From Streptomyces yatensis (GTDB lineage Bacteria; Actinomycetota; Actinomycetes; Streptomycetales; Streptomycetaceae): a DNA stretch of 64,000 nt. Shown here in pieces: positions 42,267 to 51,636 of this stretch. The stretch is taken from assembly GCF_018069625.1 (NCBI RefSeq), contig NZ_CP072941.1:124001-188000 (forward strand), read 5' to 3'. A program made the position numbers and the translations under genes. The notes under the pieces are model-generated. The model ran no database searches and had not been told where the DNA came from. It saw only the letters and a program-made list of their open reading frames with translations. Position 1 is the first letter of the stretch. Each line of letters opens with the position of its first letter.

Positions 42267-42330
42267 GGAGCCTCCGGCGCTGTGAACGGCTTGTCTTGGC
42301 GGACCAGCCAGTTCTACCGGGGCTCCGCTT
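42262..42330. repeat. Hairpin-forming element found twice in the window
   Basis: AGCGGAGCCTCCGG and CCGGGGCTCCGCT are inverted around about 40 bp containing CCAGTTCTACCGG. The same arrangement occurs at 63024-63091 with the same neighbours, so it is the upstream flank of an IS4-type element. Confidence 0.65.
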
Positions 42331-42466
42331 CTCGCGTCCGGCGTTCTTCCAGATCAGACCCCACTTGCGGCCACGCCCAGACCCATAACTTCATGGCCTT
42401 GGCCTTTAGGCCGTTGACCAGAGACGCCGCGGCTGGCCGGTTGCTCTTCTACGGTTTTTGCGCTTG

Positions 42467-42949
42467 CTATACCTCGCCCGCTGGGAGGATGACGATTCCG
42501 TCTTCGTCGCTGACCAGTCGTTGGCCTGGTACAAAGGTGACTCCTCCGAAGGTGAGGGGGATGTCGCGCTCTCCGGTGCCTTCTTTGCGGCTGCGTCGTG
42601 GGTTGCTGCCGAGCGCCTTGATACCGATGGGCAAAGTTCGGAGGGCGGCGACGTCGCGGATGGAGCCGTTCACGATGATTCCGGCCCAGCCGTTCCTGGC
42701 TGCGACGGCGGCCATGTTGTCGCCCAGCATGGCGACCCTCAGTGATCCGCGGGTATCGATGACGATGACGCGGCCGTGGCCGGGTTCGGCGAGAATGGAC
42801 TTGAGGATCAGATTGTCCTCCTCGGAGCGGAAGGTCGCGATCTCCCCGCTGAAGTGTGTCGTGCCGCCGAACTGGCGCATCTGCAGGTCGCAGCTTTGCA
42901 GTTGATCACCGTACGTGTCGTAGAGGTCTGATGTACTCGGGGTGGTCAA
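42467..42949 (-). CDS. RraA-type aldolase/decarboxylase (HMG aldolase family)
   Basis: A 160-residue protein of the RraA/HMG-CHA aldolase family, which cleaves 4-hydroxy-4-methyl-2-oxoglutarate-like substrates or decarboxylates oxaloacetate. Visible blocks are GDNMAAVAARNGWAGIIVNG, the catalytic SIRDV arginine-aspartate pair and RDIPLTFGGVTFVPGQ. The TTG at 42949 is chosen because GGAGG stands six bases upstream; the ATG further up reads through a non-family sequence. It is the last gene of the Ldh/MHS operon, so it probably acts on the oxo acid made there rather than on RNase E. Confidence 0.85.
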   Translation of the reverse strand: MTTPSTSDLYDTYGDQLQSCDLQMRQFGGTTHFSGEIATFRSEEDNLILKSILAEPGHGRVIVIDTRGSLRVAMLGDNMAAVAARNGWAGIIVNGSIRDVAALRTLPIGIKALGSNPRRSRKEGTGERDIPLTFGGVTFVPGQRLVSDEDGIVILPAGEV

Positions 42950-42987
42950 GGGTGTCCTCCATTTGGTGGGGAACATCGGCCAGTCGG

Positions 42988-44325
42988 TCACACCGGGGCA
43001 GGGGTGTCGCTGCTTGCCTCGTTGGGAGCTTGCTCCGACTCCGCGGTCCAGTGCCGGACCGACGTCAGTGAGATGGCGAGCGTTACCAGTGCCGCGAAGA
43101 TGACGTAGGAGCAGAAGACCAGGCTGGATCCGAAGGCGTCGTTGAGAGCGACGGCAAGAAGCGGGGCAGTGCCGCCGAGGAGTGATGTCGCGGTGTTGTA
43201 CGACAGGCCGCCGGCTGTGGCACGGATATTGGCCGGGAAGATCTGGCTGACCGCCAGACGTGAGGGGACGGAGAGGACTCCCTTGCTCGCGCCGAGGAGT
43301 CCGGCGCCCGTGAATGCCCAGATGACCCCGCGGTGGGCGAGCAGGAAGCCGGGCAGCACGAGGACTGCGACCAGGATGCTGGCGAGGACCGAGGCGTTGC
43401 GCAGGCCGATCCTGTCGGTGAGGGGGGCGAAGAGCAGGGCGCAGATGATCACCACGACGGATGCGAATGTGTTTGCGGCGTAGACCTGTGTCGAGGAGAG
43501 CGCGTCGTTCTTCTGGAGGAAGGTGGCGAGGTAGGAGGTCAGGACGGCGGAGACGATCGTCCAGGTCCCGAGGTATCCCATGAAGAGGAGCATTCGGGCC
43601 CAATGCGTGCGGAGGGCCTCGACCAGCGGAGCTGTCGGTGCCTGGGTGGTTGCGCCCTGTCGCCGTTTGGCCTGTGTGAATTCCTCTCCCTCATCGGTGT
43701 GTCGACGCATGTACAGCCCGATCCCGCCCATCGGCAGGGACAGCCAGAACAGCACACGCCAGCCCCACGCCTCGAAGGCGTGCTCGGAGAGCATCGCCGA
43801 CAGTCCTGTGGCGAGCAGTGACCCGGCGAGCAGGCCGAGGAACGTGCCGGCGGCGAGCAGCGCGACCGCCCTGGCCTTCCGGCCGTCCTCGGTGCTCTCG
43901 TAGACCAGCGAGGTCGATGTGGAGTGTTCACCGCCGGTACCGAGCGACTGGGCGAGCCGGATGAGAAGGAGGAGGATCGGGGCGGCGATCCCGATGGCGT
44001 GGTAAGAGGGGATGCAACCGATCAGAGCGGTCGATCCGCAGGTGATGGTGATCGTGCCCGCCATTGCGCGACGCCTGCCGATCGAATCCCCGATGTGACC
44101 GAAGATCGCGGCCCCCAGCGGACGCGTCAGATAAGAGATCGCAAAGAGCGCATAGACGCTGATCAGCGCCAGTGCGTCGTTGCCGCTCGGGAAGAACTCC
44201 TTGGCGAGGAGCGTCGCGACCACGCCGTAGATGCCCCAGTCATACCACTCGGCGAAGTTGCCGATGGATGCGGCGGCGATGGTCTTCCATCGGTTACCAC
44301 GTGCTGCAGGAGCTGTTGTGGACAT
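42988..44325 (-). CDS. MHS-type MFS transporter for organic acids
   Basis: A 445-residue permease with twelve helices. SIGNFAEWYDWGIYG at the start and FGHIGDSIGRRRAMAG in the loop between helices 2 and 3 are signatures of the metabolite:H+ symporter family. GGAGGAG is five bases before ATG 44325. The gene starts one base after the dehydrogenase stop, so the two are coupled. Relatives import shikimate, alpha-ketoglutarate or other carboxylates. Confidence 0.88.
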   Translation of the reverse strand: MSTTAPAARGNRWKTIAAASIGNFAEWYDWGIYGVVATLLAKEFFPSGNDALALISVYALFAISYLTRPLGAAIFGHIGDSIGRRRAMAGTITITCGSTALIGCIPSYHAIGIAAPILLLLIRLAQSLGTGGEHSTSTSLVYESTEDGRKARAVALLAAGTFLGLLAGSLLATGLSAMLSEHAFEAWGWRVLFWLSLPMGGIGLYMRRHTDEGEEFTQAKRRQGATTQAPTAPLVEALRTHWARMLLFMGYLGTWTIVSAVLTSYLATFLQKNDALSSTQVYAANTFASVVVIICALLFAPLTDRIGLRNASVLASILVAVLVLPGFLLAHRGVIWAFTGAGLLGASKGVLSVPSRLAVSQIFPANIRATAGGLSYNTATSLLGGTAPLLAVALNDAFGSSLVFCSYVIFAALVTLAISLTSVRHWTAESEQAPNEASSDTPAPV

Positions 44326-44326
44326 C

Positions 44327-45433
44327 TCACTCCTCCACTCTGGGGTCACCCGGGTGGAAGTCGATCCCGAGTTGGTCGGCAACTCGTGCCAGCGACTGGA
44401 GGGTTGGTTCGCTGAGTGACACGCCCTCGTGCGACGCTTGCTCCGCCCTCGCGGCCTCGATGTCGCCGGGCGCGAGGACCTGGTCGACGTGGAGCGCCGG
44501 CTCGCTGGCGCGGACGTAGTTCGCGATGGCAGTGGCGCGCTCGCGGACTCCGGTGCCGTCGCCGAAGAGGTCGGCGTCGATGACGAGGTAGAAGTTGCCG
44601 ACGGTCACGTCGAGGATGCTGGATGCTTCTCGGCCGGCCGCGCTAGTGAACCCGGCGTGGTTGATCTGCTGTGTGAGGTTTGCTCCGGCGAGGCCCGAGG
44701 CGAGCATCTCGACCATCAGGGAGAGTGCGGACCCCTTATGGCCGCCGCTGGGCAGGACCCCACCGGCAAGCGCTGCCTCGGGATCGGTCGTCGGCGCCCC
44801 CGAGGAGTCGACGGCCCATCCTTCTGGAAGGTCCTCCCCCTTATCGGCCGCCAGCTTGATGCGCCCGCGCGATGTGGTTGACAGTGCCATGTCCATCACG
44901 AGCTCGGGATGCTCGACGCCAGGGGTGGCGAAGGAGATCGGGCTGTTCCCGATGCGTGGACCGCGACCGCCGAAGGGCACCACCGACGCGGACGAGCTGC
45001 TCGCTGCGACGGCGAGGAAGCCCGATCGGGCGGCGTGACGGGTGTAGAACCCGGCTGCCCCGAAGTGGGCGACCGTGCGCACAGCGCCGAGTGCCACCCC
45101 ACAGAACCGGGCCTTCGACATCAGTGCCTCGACCGTGCGGATACCGACGGGCGCCCCGAACCCACCACCGGCATCGGTCAGCACAGAAGCGGGCCCCTCC
45201 TTGACGGTCGCTTCAATGGGGCGGACCTCGACCTGCCCCGCCCGGAGCTGACCGAGGTAGGACTCAAGACGGTTGAGACCGTGCGTACGCACCCCCATGA
45301 CATCGGCCTCGACCAGCGAAGCGGCCATGATCTGCGCATCGGCGGACCGCATTCCGACGCATTCGAAGGCGCTGCGTGCGAAGCAGATCAGGGCGCCCGC
45401 GCGCAACCGGCGCGAGCCGGCCTCGGCGCTCAT
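44327..45433 (-). CDS. Ldh_2 family dehydrogenase (malate/L-lactate/ureidoglycolate type)
   Basis: A 368-residue NAD(P)-dependent 2-hydroxy acid oxidase-like enzyme. THGLNRLESYLGQLRAGQV holds the catalytic His, IGNSPISFATPG and VLPSGGHKGSALSLMVEML form the substrate and cofactor sites, and VGNFYLVIDADLFGD is near the C-terminus. It would convert a 2-hydroxy acid to a 2-oxo acid in the cytosol. ATG 45433 overlaps the HD-protein stop by four bases. Downstream are the transporter and RraA. Confidence 0.87.
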   Translation of the reverse strand: MSAEAGSRRLRAGALICFARSAFECVGMRSADAQIMAASLVEADVMGVRTHGLNRLESYLGQLRAGQVEVRPIEATVKEGPASVLTDAGGGFGAPVGIRTVEALMSKARFCGVALGAVRTVAHFGAAGFYTRHAARSGFLAVAASSSSASVVPFGGRGPRIGNSPISFATPGVEHPELVMDMALSTTSRGRIKLAADKGEDLPEGWAVDSSGAPTTDPEAALAGGVLPSGGHKGSALSLMVEMLASGLAGANLTQQINHAGFTSAAGREASSILDVTVGNFYLVIDADLFGDGTGVRERATAIANYVRASEPALHVDQVLAPGDIEAARAEQASHEGVSLSEPTLQSLARVADQLGIDFHPGDPRVEE

Positions 45434-46005
45434 GCCCGCCTCTTGCAGAACAGTCGCTGCCCGGCATCGAGCAACTGAACGTCCGAGTCGGCGAAATCCG
45501 CGTAATGAACGATCACGGCCTCGTGCGTTTGGGGAACCACCGCAGACACGGGCGTGTGGGCGAGCACGCCGTGGACCAACTCCTCATCGAGTCCTTCGTC
45601 CTCCATCCAGTGAGCCCCGAGGAACCCGTGCTGGTACAGCCGCCCGGCGCGGGAGGCCCGCGCTCCGCTCGGTGACTGCTCGAACTCGGCGACCTTCGAG
45701 ACGTCATGCAGCAGGGCGATCGCCAGGGTCCGGTCCTTGCTGATGGTCAGCCCGTGGGCCGGGGCCAGTACGTCGACCATGTGGCCGGCGATCCGCGCCA
45801 CAGCACTGGTGTGCGTCACCAGGGTCCGCTTCGCGGGAAGGTCCACGCTCTTCGGCACGGAGGCCAGCTCCTCCCAGGCACTTGACCTCCAGGCCCGCAG
45901 CCAGATCCGTGCGACCGCATCGGAGAGCTTCGCCTCCTCGATCCGTGAGATCTCGGGGAGGAGTTCCCGGATCCTCTCGATCCCCACATCGGCGTTGTTC
46001 GTCAT
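45430..46005 (-). CDS. HD-domain phosphohydrolase-like protein
   Basis: A 191-residue protein. The metal ligands are visible: THTSAVARIAGH at about residue 68, ALLHDVSKVAEF at about 97 and VHYADFADSD near 175. HD domains hydrolyse phosphates or oxidise with mixed-valent iron (as in PhnZ and MIOX-like enzymes). GGGAG is four bases before ATG 46005. It is the first gene of the operon HD-Ldh-MHS-RraA. Confidence 0.82.
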   Translation of the reverse strand: MTNNADVGIERIRELLPEISRIEEAKLSDAVARIWLRAWRSSAWEELASVPKSVDLPAKRTLVTHTSAVARIAGHMVDVLAPAHGLTISKDRTLAIALLHDVSKVAEFEQSPSGARASRAGRLYQHGFLGAHWMEDEGLDEELVHGVLAHTPVSAVVPQTHEAVIVHYADFADSDVQLLDAGQRLFCKRRA

Positions 46006-46018
46006 CTCTTCTCCCAAT

Positions 46019-46093
46019 CTGGCGCCACTTTGCGACCAACCGGAGGCTAAATTGGGGAGGTTGGTTCGGTCAAGAGTCATACTGGCGCCACTT
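46019..46093. promoter_or_regulatory. Repeated operator-like motif between HD operon and GntR gene
   Basis: CTGGCGCCACTT occurs twice in direct orientation (46019-46030 and 46082-46093), each with the palindromic core GGCGCC. They lie in the 160-bp divergent promoter region, so they are good candidates for binding by the GntR protein. Confidence 0.55.
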
Positions 46094-46165
46094 ACCCCCA
46101 GTGGCGAGCGCCAGCAGCTAACACCGGCACGAACCTCTAGGGTTAGGCGCATGAGGGAGCCCGAC

Positions 46166-46882
46166 ATGACTGAGGCGGCGGAAGAGCCGACGTTCATCAC
46201 CCAAGCGCTGTCCCGAGCCATGGGTCTCGAGGGACAGGGGGCCCTCGTCCGCCGCATGGTCACGGTGCTCGCGACCGAGATCATCGAGGGCACGTTGCCT
46301 GCCAACTACCCGCTCACCTCGGTCGAGGTGGGCCAGCGGTTCAAGACAAGTCGGACGCCGGTACGCCAAGCCCTCGGTCTGCTTCAGCGTGAAGGACTCG
46401 TAGCCATCGAGCCTCGGCGGCGTCCACGGGTCGCCTCCTTGACGCTGCCCGAGATCCGAGACATCTACCAGATCCGGGCAAGTCTCTACGCCGTTATCAG
46501 CCGAAGCATCGTGCAGGCAGCACCCGATGAGGCGATCGCTCGCCTCCACGCGCCCTTGCGCAGGATGAAGCTCGCCGTGCACACCGGCGACGCACTTGAC
46601 TACTTCTACGGCACCGTCGACTTTCGGTGGATCGAAGCCGAGATCTGCCCCAATAGATCAGTCGGACCGCTCATCGAGTCGCTCGGTCTGCGTACGTATC
46701 GTCTGCGGCGGTTCGGCCTTGCGGTGCCTGGCCGTACCGAGATTTCGTTTCGGGACTACTCCCGGCTCGTCGAGGCCTACGAGGACCGCGACGCCGACCT
46801 GGCTGTCGCGGTCGGCGGATCGATCATGACCAAGGCGTTGCAGGTGATCGAGAAGAACTGGCCCGCGGTCGACGCACCATAA
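46166..46882 (+). CDS. GntR family regulator (FadR subgroup)
   Basis: A 238-residue regulator. The winged helix occupies about residues 30-95 (TVLATEIIEGTLPANYPLTS; FKTSRTPVRQALGLLQREGL), followed by an all-helical FCD-like ligand domain. ATG 46166 follows AGGGAG at six bases; ATG 46151 is an alternative. It is divergent from the HD-Ldh-MHS-RraA operon and most likely represses it until a carboxylate ligand binds. Confidence 0.88.
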   Translation: MTEAAEEPTFITQALSRAMGLEGQGALVRRMVTVLATEIIEGTLPANYPLTSVEVGQRFKTSRTPVRQALGLLQREGLVAIEPRRRPRVASLTLPEIRDIYQIRASLYAVISRSIVQAAPDEAIARLHAPLRRMKLAVHTGDALDYFYGTVDFRWIEAEICPNRSVGPLIESLGLRTYRLRRFGLAVPGRTEISFRDYSRLVEAYEDRDADLAVAVGGSIMTKALQVIEKNWPAVDAP

Positions 46883-46955
46883 GACCGCGTCCGGGGATCG
46901 ACGCCGATGAGTGAACCCTTCTCGGTAACGTCTCGTGACTTTTTGTGATCCGCGT

Positions 46956-47230
46956 TCAGGCGGTGCGACCGTGTTCGAGCTGGAGCAGGACGAGGGTGGC
47001 TCGGGCGATCCGGGTTATGGCCGCGGGGTCGAGGCTGACCCTGCGCAGGGCCTTGAAGGTGACCTTCAGCAGGGCGTTGGCGCGTTCGGCGACCGCGTGG
47101 ATGCCCCGGATCACGGCGTTGAACGCCTTGTCGCAGTCTCCGAGTTCACCGCCCTTGGGCTTCTTGACCGGGTGACGGAAGCCGTCTCCGGCGTTCTCAT
47201 AGCCGAGATCGGTCAGGCCCGGGTTCCACA
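46956..47230 (-). pseudogene. IS5-type transposase C-terminal fragment
   Basis: The frame reads LGYENAGDGFRHPVKKPKGG, then AFNAVIRGIHAVAERANALL and LLQLEHGRTA, the end of a DDE_Tnp_4-type (HARBI1-like) transposase. Upstream sequence in this frame (NPGLTDL) is not family-like, so the N-terminal two thirds are lost. Confidence 0.75.
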
Positions 47231-47331
47231 GTTGAAGGCTGGGTCCAGTGCGAGAAAACGCGGGTTGAGCTGCGGAAACGCCGATGGACACGCTGGGTTG
47301 GCGTGTCACTAGGGGTGGGGATAGTGCCTGG

Positions 47332-48595
47332 TCAGCGGCCTGGGGTGAGGTCGATGACCTTCCTGGGCGGGGTGAGGCCCAGGGCGGTATAGCTGCCGCG
47401 CTGGGGCTTGGTGAGGTCGGTGGACTGTCGGAAGGTGCCGGCCGGGCCGGTGTAGGTGACCGCGTGCAGGCGCTGGAGTTCGGTGCGCAGGCGGGGCCAG
47501 GTGGTGCCGGTGGCGTTCTCGGCCACGCGGATCAGCAGCAGGGCGAGCCAGCACAGCAGGATGTGGGCGCGGATGCGGTCTTCTCGGCGGTGGTAGACCG
47601 GGCGGAGGTCGAGAAGTTGCTTCATGTCCCTCCAGCCTCGTTCCACTTCAAGAAGCTGCTTGTACCCCAGGGCGATGTCCTCGGCACTCAAGTCCGGGTC
47701 GGAGGACCACAGGAGGTACTTGCCGTCGAGCTTCTCCTCTGCGGCGATCTTCTTCTTGTCGACGCGCAGGAGCCCGCCGGGGGTGGTGCGCAAGAAACGC
47801 TTCAGGCCCGCTTCGGTGGACAACCGTCCGGCCAGGTGGTTGCCGGGCCAGGACCACACCCGCACCGGGATTCCGTCGCGGGTGACGGCCATGCCGACCA
47901 CGACCTGCGGCAGGTCCTCGCGGGAGTCCTTGGACTTGCCGAAGGCGCGGAACCCGCCCTGCCTGGCGACCAGGACGGGATCGGCGTCCTCGGGCAGCGC
48001 CTTGCCGTCCTGGTCCCGGTCGACGGGTTCGTCGGCGTCCTCGGTCTCGAAGTACGTCGAGGTCGTGTCGAAGAAGATCAGGTCTACCTCGAGGTTCAGC
48101 AGGTCGGTGACCTGGAAGTACGCCTCCTTCGCCAGGGCGGGCTCCATCTCCAGCAGCCAGTCCATCGCGCGGTAGCAGGCCTCGTCGTTGATCTGGTCCA
48201 GGCCGTCGATGTGGACGTCGTTCGCGATCCAGTCGGTGGCGGCGAGCTTGCTGGAGCTGTCCAGAGCGCGGTTGGCGACCAGGGCGAACAGCACGCGCTC
48301 GACCCGGGGATCCAGGCGGCGGCCGGTCAGTTGGCGTCGCATCACGGCGTCCAGGCCGAGCCGGCGCCACAGGCCGTCCAGAAGTGCACGCCGCCGACCG
48401 GGCTGGACCCGGTGAGGGCGAGCTCGACGTCGGCGGTTGCCGTCAGCGCGGCAGCGGGGTCCAGCAGCCGGGACAAGGCGGTGACCAGGCGGGAGATCGC
48501 GGCCCGGTCGAGCTGGTCCTCGCGGCCGAAGGAGTACACGACCTTCGTACGGGACTGCCCCGCGGCCGGGTCCCACTCGTTGAAGTGCCTCGTTC
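47332..48595 (-). pseudogene. IS1634-family transposase, frameshifted and lacking its start
   Basis: The main frame (47332 to about 48385) contains LTGRRLDPRVERVLFALVAN, FFDTTSTYFETEDAD with the catalytic Asp, and the usual end SYTALGLTPPRKVIDL. Near 48385 a frameshift is needed to continue upstream into the other frame (LTGSSPVGGVH, YSFGREDQLDRAAISRLVTA). The first ~20 residues are missing at about 48595. A 1-base loss and the missing start mean it is inactive. Confidence 0.82.
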
Positions 48596-48672
48596 ACCGT
48601 GCGGCTTCCCCTCGCCTCCGGCGGACGGCCGTCCTGTGCCGCCGGCCGGGACGGCCCCCGGGCCATTCCGCC

Positions 48673-49671
48673 TCAGCGCACGGTGATGACCAGCTTGCCC
48701 GTGGTGCGGCCGGTCTCCCCCAGGACGTGGGCCCGGGCGCCCTCGGCGAGCGGGAAGGTGCCGGAGACGTGGGCGCGGAGCCTGCCCCGCTCGACGAGCT
48801 CGGCGATGGCGCGCATCCCGGCATGGTCGTGTTCAACGGCCAGGTGGACGGCGCGGACCTGTGCCTTCTCCGCGACAACCCGGGTGTCTTCGGCGCCCGG
48901 CAGCAGGGTGACGAGGACGCCGCCGGGGCGGAGCACGCTCACGGAACGGATGGCGTTCTCCCCGCCGAGGGCGTCGAGGACGACGTCGTAGCGCTCGTCG
49001 GTGTCGGTGAAGTCCTCGGAGCGGTGATCGATGCAGGCATCCGCGCCGAGTTCGCGCAGGAAGTCGTGCTTGGGGGCGCTCGCCGTCCCGGTGACGTGCG
49101 CGCCGCGCTCCTTGGCGAGCTGTACGGCGAGATGGCCGACACCGCCGGCCGCGGCGTGGATCAGCACCCGCTGCCCGGGCCGGAGGTCCGCGGTGTCGAC
49201 GAGGGCCTGCCAGGCGGTGAGCGCGGCCAGCGGCAGAGCGGCCGCCTGGACGTGGTCGATCCCGGCGGGCTTGGTGGCGAAGGCGCGGGCGGGGCCGGTC
49301 ACGTACTCGGCGTGGGAGCCCGCCCCGTACGGATAAGGGAGCATGCCGAACACCTCGTCACCGGGCTTGAAGAGGGTGACGCCGTGGCCGGTTTCCACCA
49401 CGGTGCCGGAGACGTCCCAGCCGAGGGTCAGCGGCGGGGGCGGCAGGAAGAGACTCAGAGCGCGGTGCATGGAGTCCGTGGGGTTGAATCCGGCCGCGTG
49501 CACGGCGACGAGGATCTCCCCAAGGCCGGGCGTGGGCCGCGGAAGCTCGGTCAGATGCAGAACCTCAGGGCCGCCGAGGACCGTCTGGTGCAGGGCGAGC
49601 ATTACGGGGGCACCGTCCGGGGCAGCAGGGTCCGGGGAATTGAGGTTCTCAGCGGTGTCTGTAGAAGTCAT
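48673..49671 (-). CDS. Zinc-type NADPH quinone reductase-like oxidoreductase (MDR family)
   Basis: A 332-residue oxidoreductase without structural zinc ligands. It has the MDR features AAGFNPTDSM near residue 60, AAALPLAALTAWQALV, and the NADPH loop HAAAGGVGHLAVQLAKERG at about residue 160. The first 22 residues (TSTDTAENLNSPDP) are a non-conserved extension, so an internal start near MLALHQT is possible. ATG 49671 follows a weak CGAGG. It is divergent from a GlxA-type regulator 70 bp away. Confidence 0.85.
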   Translation of the reverse strand: MTSTDTAENLNSPDPAAPDGAPVMLALHQTVLGGPEVLHLTELPRPTPGLGEILVAVHAAGFNPTDSMHRALSLFLPPPPLTLGWDVSGTVVETGHGVTLFKPGDEVFGMLPYPYGAGSHAEYVTGPARAFATKPAGIDHVQAAALPLAALTAWQALVDTADLRPGQRVLIHAAAGGVGHLAVQLAKERGAHVTGTASAPKHDFLRELGADACIDHRSEDFTDTDERYDVVLDALGGENAIRSVSVLRPGGVLVTLLPGAEDTRVVAEKAQVRAVHLAVEHDHAGMRAIAELVERGRLRAHVSGTFPLAEGARAHVLGETGRTTGKLVITVR

Positions 49672-49741
49672 GCCTCGATCCTGGCCGTACGGTCCGACCC
49701 CGGGCGATGGCAAGAAGGTCAGCTTCCGATACATTCATGCC

Positions 49742-50797
49742 ATGCCTGTCGACCCTGCTGTTCCCGACGCCCGTGGCGCGTCCGCTGCGCCCTCCTGGGC
49801 CCGTGACCTCGCCGACAGCGCGGCCGAGCCGGACCCGGACCCGCGGCCTGGCGCCCACAAGGTCGTCGTCCTCGCCCTCGACGGCGTCTACCCCTTCGAA
49901 CTCGGCATTCCGCACCGGGTCCTGGGCTCCGCCGACGGCCGTTACGAGGTGCTGTCCGCGAGCGTGGACGGGCGGCCCGTGCGCACCGACGCGGATCTGA
50001 CCGTCACCCCCGGCCACGGTCCCGAGGTGCTGGCCGAGGCGGACACCGTGGTCATCCCTCCGTACGCGATCACCCGCGCCTCGGCCGCCGCCCCGGATCC
50101 GCGGGCCCTGGCCGCCCTGGCCCGTGTCCGCCCCGGCACCCGGCTGGTGTCCATCTGCACCGGCGCCTTCCTGCTGGCCGCCGCCGGTCTCCTGGACGGG
50201 CGCCGGGCCACCACCCACTGGGCGCTCACCGGCCAATTCCAGGAGCTGTTCCCCCGCGTCGAGCTCGACGCCGATGTGCTCTTCATCGACCACGGTGACG
50301 TGCTGACCTCCGCGGGGGCGGCGAGCGGTATCGACGTCTGCCTGCACCTGGTGCGCCGGGACCACGGCAGCGAGGTGGCCAACCACGTCGCCCGCTGCTG
50401 TGTCGTGCCGCCCTACCGGGACGGCGGGCAGGCGCAGTACATCGAGCGGCCGCTGCCGCCGGCGAGCGAAACCGGCACCGGGCCGACCCGCGACTGGGCG
50501 CTGCGGCGCCTGGAACTTCCTCTGTCGCTGGACGACCTGGCCGCGCACGCGGCGATGAGCACCCGCACCTTCGCCCGGCGCTTCCGGGAGGAGACCGGTC
50601 TGAGCCCCGGCCGCTGGCTGACCCAGCAGCGGCTGCGGCGGGCGCGGCATCTGCTGGAGTCCAGCGATCTGCCGGTGGAACGGGTCGCCCACGAGGTCGG
50701 CTTCGCCACCGCCACCTCGCTGCGGCGGCACCTGGCGGCGGAGGCGGGGGTGGCGCCGTCGGCGTACCGGCGCACCTTCCGCGCCTCTCGTCGGTGA
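49742..50797 (+). CDS. GlxA/FtrA-type transcriptional regulator (DJ-1/PfpI plus AraC HTH)
   Basis: A 351-residue regulator. Residues about 40-205 form a DJ-1/PfpI-like domain with the nucleophile-elbow Cys in SICTGAFLLAAAGLL. Residues about 240-345 form two AraC-type HTH motifs (LDDLAAHAAMSTRTFARRFR; LPVERVAHEVGFATATSLRR). The N-terminus before the PfpI domain is Pro/Asp-rich. ATG 49742 is the start. It is divergent from the quinone reductase and probably activates or represses it. The ligand is unknown. Confidence 0.88.
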   Translation: MPVDPAVPDARGASAAPSWARDLADSAAEPDPDPRPGAHKVVVLALDGVYPFELGIPHRVLGSADGRYEVLSASVDGRPVRTDADLTVTPGHGPEVLAEADTVVIPPYAITRASAAAPDPRALAALARVRPGTRLVSICTGAFLLAAAGLLDGRRATTHWALTGQFQELFPRVELDADVLFIDHGDVLTSAGAASGIDVCLHLVRRDHGSEVANHVARCCVVPPYRDGGQAQYIERPLPPASETGTGPTRDWALRRLELPLSLDDLAAHAAMSTRTFARRFREETGLSPGRWLTQQRLRRARHLLESSDLPVERVAHEVGFATATSLRRHLAAEAGVAPSAYRRTFRASRR

Positions 50798-51050
50798 GAC
50801 GGCGAGCCATGAGATCGGGTCCTGGCGAAGTGGATCTACCTTCGTCCAGGCAGGGGGCACCCCCGAGCGCATGCGCTCCGAGGGCGCGTTCGCACACCTG
50901 GCTGAGGTCGCCCCGATCCCGGCCTTCTCCGGCCGCACCCATCACCAGCGGCCGGTCCTGGACCGGGATGCCTGGCCGGTCACTTTCGTCGGCCTGCTGT
51001 CCTGCACCAGGTCATCGGCGTCCGCGACCGCTCTCCGCGCCGCAGGCGTG

Positions 51051-51509
51051 CTACGCAGGTTCCGGTTTGTGCGCCTTGAGGATCTTCGCCAGGAGCGCAT
51101 GGAGCTGGCGGCGCTCGTCCGCTTCCAGACCTGACAGCAGTTCGGCCTGGGCCTTGTCGGCGTTGATCTGGATCTGCTCGAGGTAGCGCATACCGGCCTG
51201 GTTGATGGTGACGAGGTTCCGGCGCCGATTGGCGGGGTCGGTCCGACGGTCGATGTGGCCGCCGGCCTGGAGCCGGGTCACGATGCCGCTGACGTCGTTG
51301 CGGTCCAGGCCCAGCCGCCTGCCGAGGTCGGCCTGGCTGAGCGCGCCGTACTCCTCCAGCGCGGCGAGGACGGCGAAGTCGGAGCGCGCCGTCAGGGGCA
51401 TGTACCTCGCTGTCATACGAGCCCCGATCGTGGAGACCTTGTTCGCCTGCCAACTCATGAGTGCACGCAGTCGTGCCGGTGGTTGGAGGTCTTCGTCCGC
51501 GTCAGCCAT
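51051..51509 (-). CDS. MarR family regulator
   Basis: A 152-residue dimeric repressor with a winged helix at about residues 42-105 (LTARSDFAVLAALEEYGALS; LGLDRNDVSGIVTRLQAGGH; DPANRRRNLVTIN). ATG 51509 has a GGGG run four bases upstream. It faces an SDR gene across 127 bp that contains a perfect inverted repeat of GTTGGC-type, so it likely represses the SDR and itself. Confidence 0.87.
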   Translation of the reverse strand: MADADEDLQPPARLRALMSWQANKVSTIGARMTARYMPLTARSDFAVLAALEEYGALSQADLGRRLGLDRNDVSGIVTRLQAGGHIDRRTDPANRRRNLVTINQAGMRYLEQIQINADKAQAELLSGLEADERRQLHALLAKILKAHKPEPA

Positions 51510-51550
51510 GTCCCCACTATAAACGTTGGCCAACCCAACACATAAGTGCT

Positions 51551-51569
51551 ACGTTGGCCAAGCCAACGT
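51551..51569. promoter_or_regulatory. MarR operator candidate
   Basis: ACGTTGGC-CAA-GCCAACGT is a perfect inverted repeat with 8-bp arms. Related half-sites (AACGTTGGCCAA at 51522-51533 and CAACGTGAGG at 51579-51588) flank it. It lies between the divergent MarR and SDR genes. Confidence 0.68.
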
Positions 51570-51636
51570 TGGAAGTCCCAACGTGAGGAGCTTGGCGGGA
51601 TAGCCGCCGGCTCCGACTGGTCGAAGGAGCACTGTG

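Noticed and set aside
49343-49741. A longer N-terminus for the GlxA-type regulator
   Set aside because: It would run opposite the quinone reductase gene, and its sequence lacks domain character; ATG 49742 matches the family length.
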